NCBI GenBank assembly: GCA_964595625.1
Contig: CAZQQU010000006.1
Location: 67,686-131,685 of the forward strand
Length of the DNA: 64,000 bases
Source of the DNA: CAZQQU01 sp964595625
GTDB taxonomy: Bacteria > Bacteroidota > Bacteroidia > Flavobacteriales > Flavobacteriaceae
Reading direction: 5' to 3'
Shown: positions 62,777 to 64,000 of the stretch, piece by piece
Position numbering within the stretch: the stretch's first letter is position 1
How the letters are laid out: every line of letters starts with the position of its first letter
The notes under the pieces: generated by a model
Databases searched by the model: none
The model's input: only the letters and a program-made list of their open reading frames with translations
What the model was told of the DNA's origin: nothing
Position numbers and translations under genes: made by a program

Positions 62777-63361
62777 ATGAACAAAATACTCACCACCCTC
62801 GGACTCTTACTTATAATGCAATCGCTGGTGGCACAAGCTAAGGAATGGAAAGAATTTACCGCTTTGCTCAACCAAGAATTACAATATTTTACTGCCAAAA
62901 ATGGCTATATCCAGCTGGGTCGGTGGAGTTATACCAACTTTGTGATGACTCAAGCTTATATCCAGGAGAACGAGATTTTTATACGAACCAATTATCACAA
63001 TCGCTTTGATTCTGACAACCTGATGTATCAGGTTTCTGATTATATGGATATAGCTTTTCTTGCAGACGACGCTTGTATTAGTGAATTAAGCCTAGCTTAC
63101 AACCACGATTTTTATTACGATGATTTTCCGGAATCGGTTTTTGTGAAACTAACTACCTGTAACGAGTATCGCATATCTCACCAGAGTTCGTATCAAACTT
63201 TTTTATCGGAAGATGAGCCTGTTTTACGTGTTGAACCACAGTGGGTTAATGAATTTTATATACCGGTTCGTATTAAAAATCTTCCTCAAATAATTCAACA
63301 ACTTAACGCCTATCAAGCCAAAACCTTGCAATCCAAATTACAACAAGATAAAGACCATTAA
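62777..63361 (+). CDS. Uncharacterised exported protein
   Basis: 194-residue protein with a signal peptide (LGLLLIMQSLVAQA, cleavage near residue 20). The mature part is probably alpha/beta with no recognised family and no metal or catalytic motif. Two Cys (ACISEL and TTCNEY) could form a disulfide. It lies downstream of the tRNA terminator with no obvious promoter box. Function unknown. Confidence 0.65.
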   Translation: MNKILTTLGLLLIMQSLVAQAKEWKEFTALLNQELQYFTAKNGYIQLGRWSYTNFVMTQAYIQENEIFIRTNYHNRFDSDNLMYQVSDYMDIAFLADDACISELSLAYNHDFYYDDFPESVFVKLTTCNEYRISHQSSYQTFLSEDEPVLRVEPQWVNEFYIPVRIKNLPQIIQQLNAYQAKTLQSKLQQDKDH

Positions 63362-63462
63362 ATTTTTTTCTTTTTCGCTTTAAGCGAAAAAATGACCTAC
63401 CGTATAGTTGCAAGAAAAAATGGACGAAAGGCCAACATTTATTAATTTAAAATTATCTGCAC

Positions 63463-63741
63463 ATGACAGCCACCGAAAAAATAGATGCTTATATCCACCA
63501 AGCCAACGATTGGAGAGGTGATTTAATACGTGAATTTAGAAAACTTGTTCATCAAACCCTTCCGGATATCACCGAAGAATACAAATGGAACAGCCCGGTG
63601 TTAACTTATCACGGAAAAATGATCTGTAGCCCGGGTGCATTTAAAAACCACGTAGGAATCAATTTTTTTGACGGAGTTCTGCTCGATGATTCGGAAGGAT
63701 TATTTCACGTTTTGGGGCTTTGCGAGGGAGCGGATTTTTAG
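63463..63741 (+). CDS. DUF1801 family protein, C-terminally truncated
   Basis: 92-residue remnant of a DUF1801 (YdhG-like) protein. Residues 1-82 follow the family (TEEYKWNSPVLTYHGKMICSPGAFKNHVGINFFDGVLL). The last ten residues (VLGLCEGADF) do not: they are encoded by the arm of a hairpin element beginning at about 63705, which supplies the stop. Family members usually continue for another 25-50 residues. Probably a disrupted gene or cassette junction; an intact allele may exist elsewhere. Confidence 0.7.
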   Translation: MTATEKIDAYIHQANDWRGDLIREFRKLVHQTLPDITEEYKWNSPVLTYHGKMICSPGAFKNHVGINFFDGVLLDDSEGLFHVLGLCEGADF

Positions 63742-63836
63742 CACTAAACCTCAACCGAAGCACCGATGTTCAAATTTACGAAAATCTTTCATACGAAGCA
63801 CTTCACCCGCTCTCTTGCAAAACCCTTGTTATCGGC
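63705..63836. repeat. Hairpin element at the DUF1801 breakpoint (attC-like)
   Basis: Imperfect inverted repeat: arm 1 at 63714-63733 (GGGGCTTTGCGAGGGAGCGG) and arm 2 at 63806-63825 (CCCGCTCTCTTGCAAAACCC). About 16 of 19 bases pair, with a 73-base loop. The flanks read ACGT-TTT and TTGTTATCGG. On the minus strand one end reads AAC followed by GTGAAAT, six of seven matches to the integron GTTRRRY core. This resembles an attC site but the other core is weak. Composition is more GC-rich than the neighbours. Confidence 0.45.
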
Positions 63837-64000
63837 TGCCCTTCTTTCGTTCATCCTTTGTTTTTCTATTGTGTCGGGTGTTGTCGGTGTCGTTGGCTTG
63901 GGTAGCTCTTTTGCATTTTTACTCACGTCTCATTTATTTTTCAATGGTGTTCGTGAATGCTTCGCATTTCTGTTGGGTTTGTGCGGTTGCGAAAATGCAA
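63742..64000. other. Foreign-looking sequence with no supported gene
   Basis: 259 bases to the window edge after the truncated DUF1801 gene. It includes the second arm of the hairpin element and a small AATGC-TTC-GCATT hairpin near 63958. One forward frame is open to the right edge but encodes a Cys/Ser/Phe-rich sequence unlike a protein. Composition differs from the rest of the window. It may be the start of a repeat or gene-cassette region. Confidence 0.5.

Noticed and set aside
1..64000. CRISPR arrays, prophage or insertion sequences
   Set aside because: No regularly spaced repeats, phage structural genes, integrase or transposase were seen in the reading.

Overview
The window looks like chromosomal core sequence from a member of the Bacteroidota, most likely the family Flavobacteriaceae. 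The basis is AT-rich DNA (roughly 40% GC by eye), many lipoproteins and SusD-free secreted proteins, promoters of the Bacteroidota type (TAnnTTTG near -7, TTG near -33), little visible Shine-Dalgarno sequence, and gene sets typical of the group: long PurM, YciO-type Sua5 protein, single-chain GcvP, a MoxR/DUF58/DUF4350/DUF4129 locus, and menaquinone genes interleaved with a CPBP protease. The genus cannot be fixed from the sequence alone. About 57 protein genes and one tRNA gene are supported. No prophage, insertion sequence, rRNA or CRISPR array was seen.

Layout. 1-7.2 kb: the end of an alpha-2-macroglobulin gene, a secreted esterase, a YciO/Sua5-type protein, an OmpA lipoprotein, and the tsaD-rsmE-glycosyltransferase operon. 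7.3-20.6 kb: tamB, a RidA protein, a class III aminotransferase, a TPR protein, two tandem DUF368 (PopT-type) transporters with aroE, a DUF349 protein and a methyltransferase. 20.6-34 kb: a DUF4920-cytochrome-mnmD operon, ilvE, an Lrp regulator, a pair of related uncharacterised helical proteins, a glycosyltransferase/KAS III pair, gcvP, a UbiA-like membrane protein, an omega-amidase-like enzyme and lpdA. 34-43 kb: purM, then a seven-gene membrane/AAA+ locus (DUF58, MoxR, DUF4350, DUF4129, membrane protein, SpoIIM-like, and divergent RDD plus TRIC). 43-49.6 kb: menA, a secreted propeller-like protein, an MBL-fold hydrolase, menC, CPBP protease, menE. 49.6-64 kb: an acyl-CoA carboxylase beta subunit, a small membrane protein and ettA, an S9 peptidase, a SMUG2-like glycosylase, the two methylmalonyl-CoA mutase subunits with DivIC and udk, a PQQ sugar dehydrogenase with its cytochrome, tRNA-Pro(GGG), and a right-hand end where a DUF1801 gene is cut off by foreign-looking, hairpin-bearing DNA.

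How genes work together. LpdA and GcvP are partners in glycine cleavage (LpdA also serves 2-oxoacid dehydrogenases). IlvE, the acyl-CoA carboxylase and methylmalonyl-CoA mutase fit branched-chain amino acid and propionate metabolism. MenA/C/E supply menaquinone to the respiratory chain, which the cytochrome/PQQ dehydrogenase pair feeds from the periplasm. TsaD, RsmE, MnmD and EttA act on tRNA, rRNA or the ribosome. TamB and the OmpA lipoprotein belong to the envelope, and the PopT-type proteins probably recycle undecaprenyl phosphate.

The most unusual signals are: the hairpin element that truncates the DUF1801 gene at the right end; the paralogous helical protein pair next to the Lrp gene; the tandem overlapping PopT-type genes; and the MBL-fold hydrolase inside the menaquinone cluster. 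All functional proposals beyond family membership are inferences from sequence and context.
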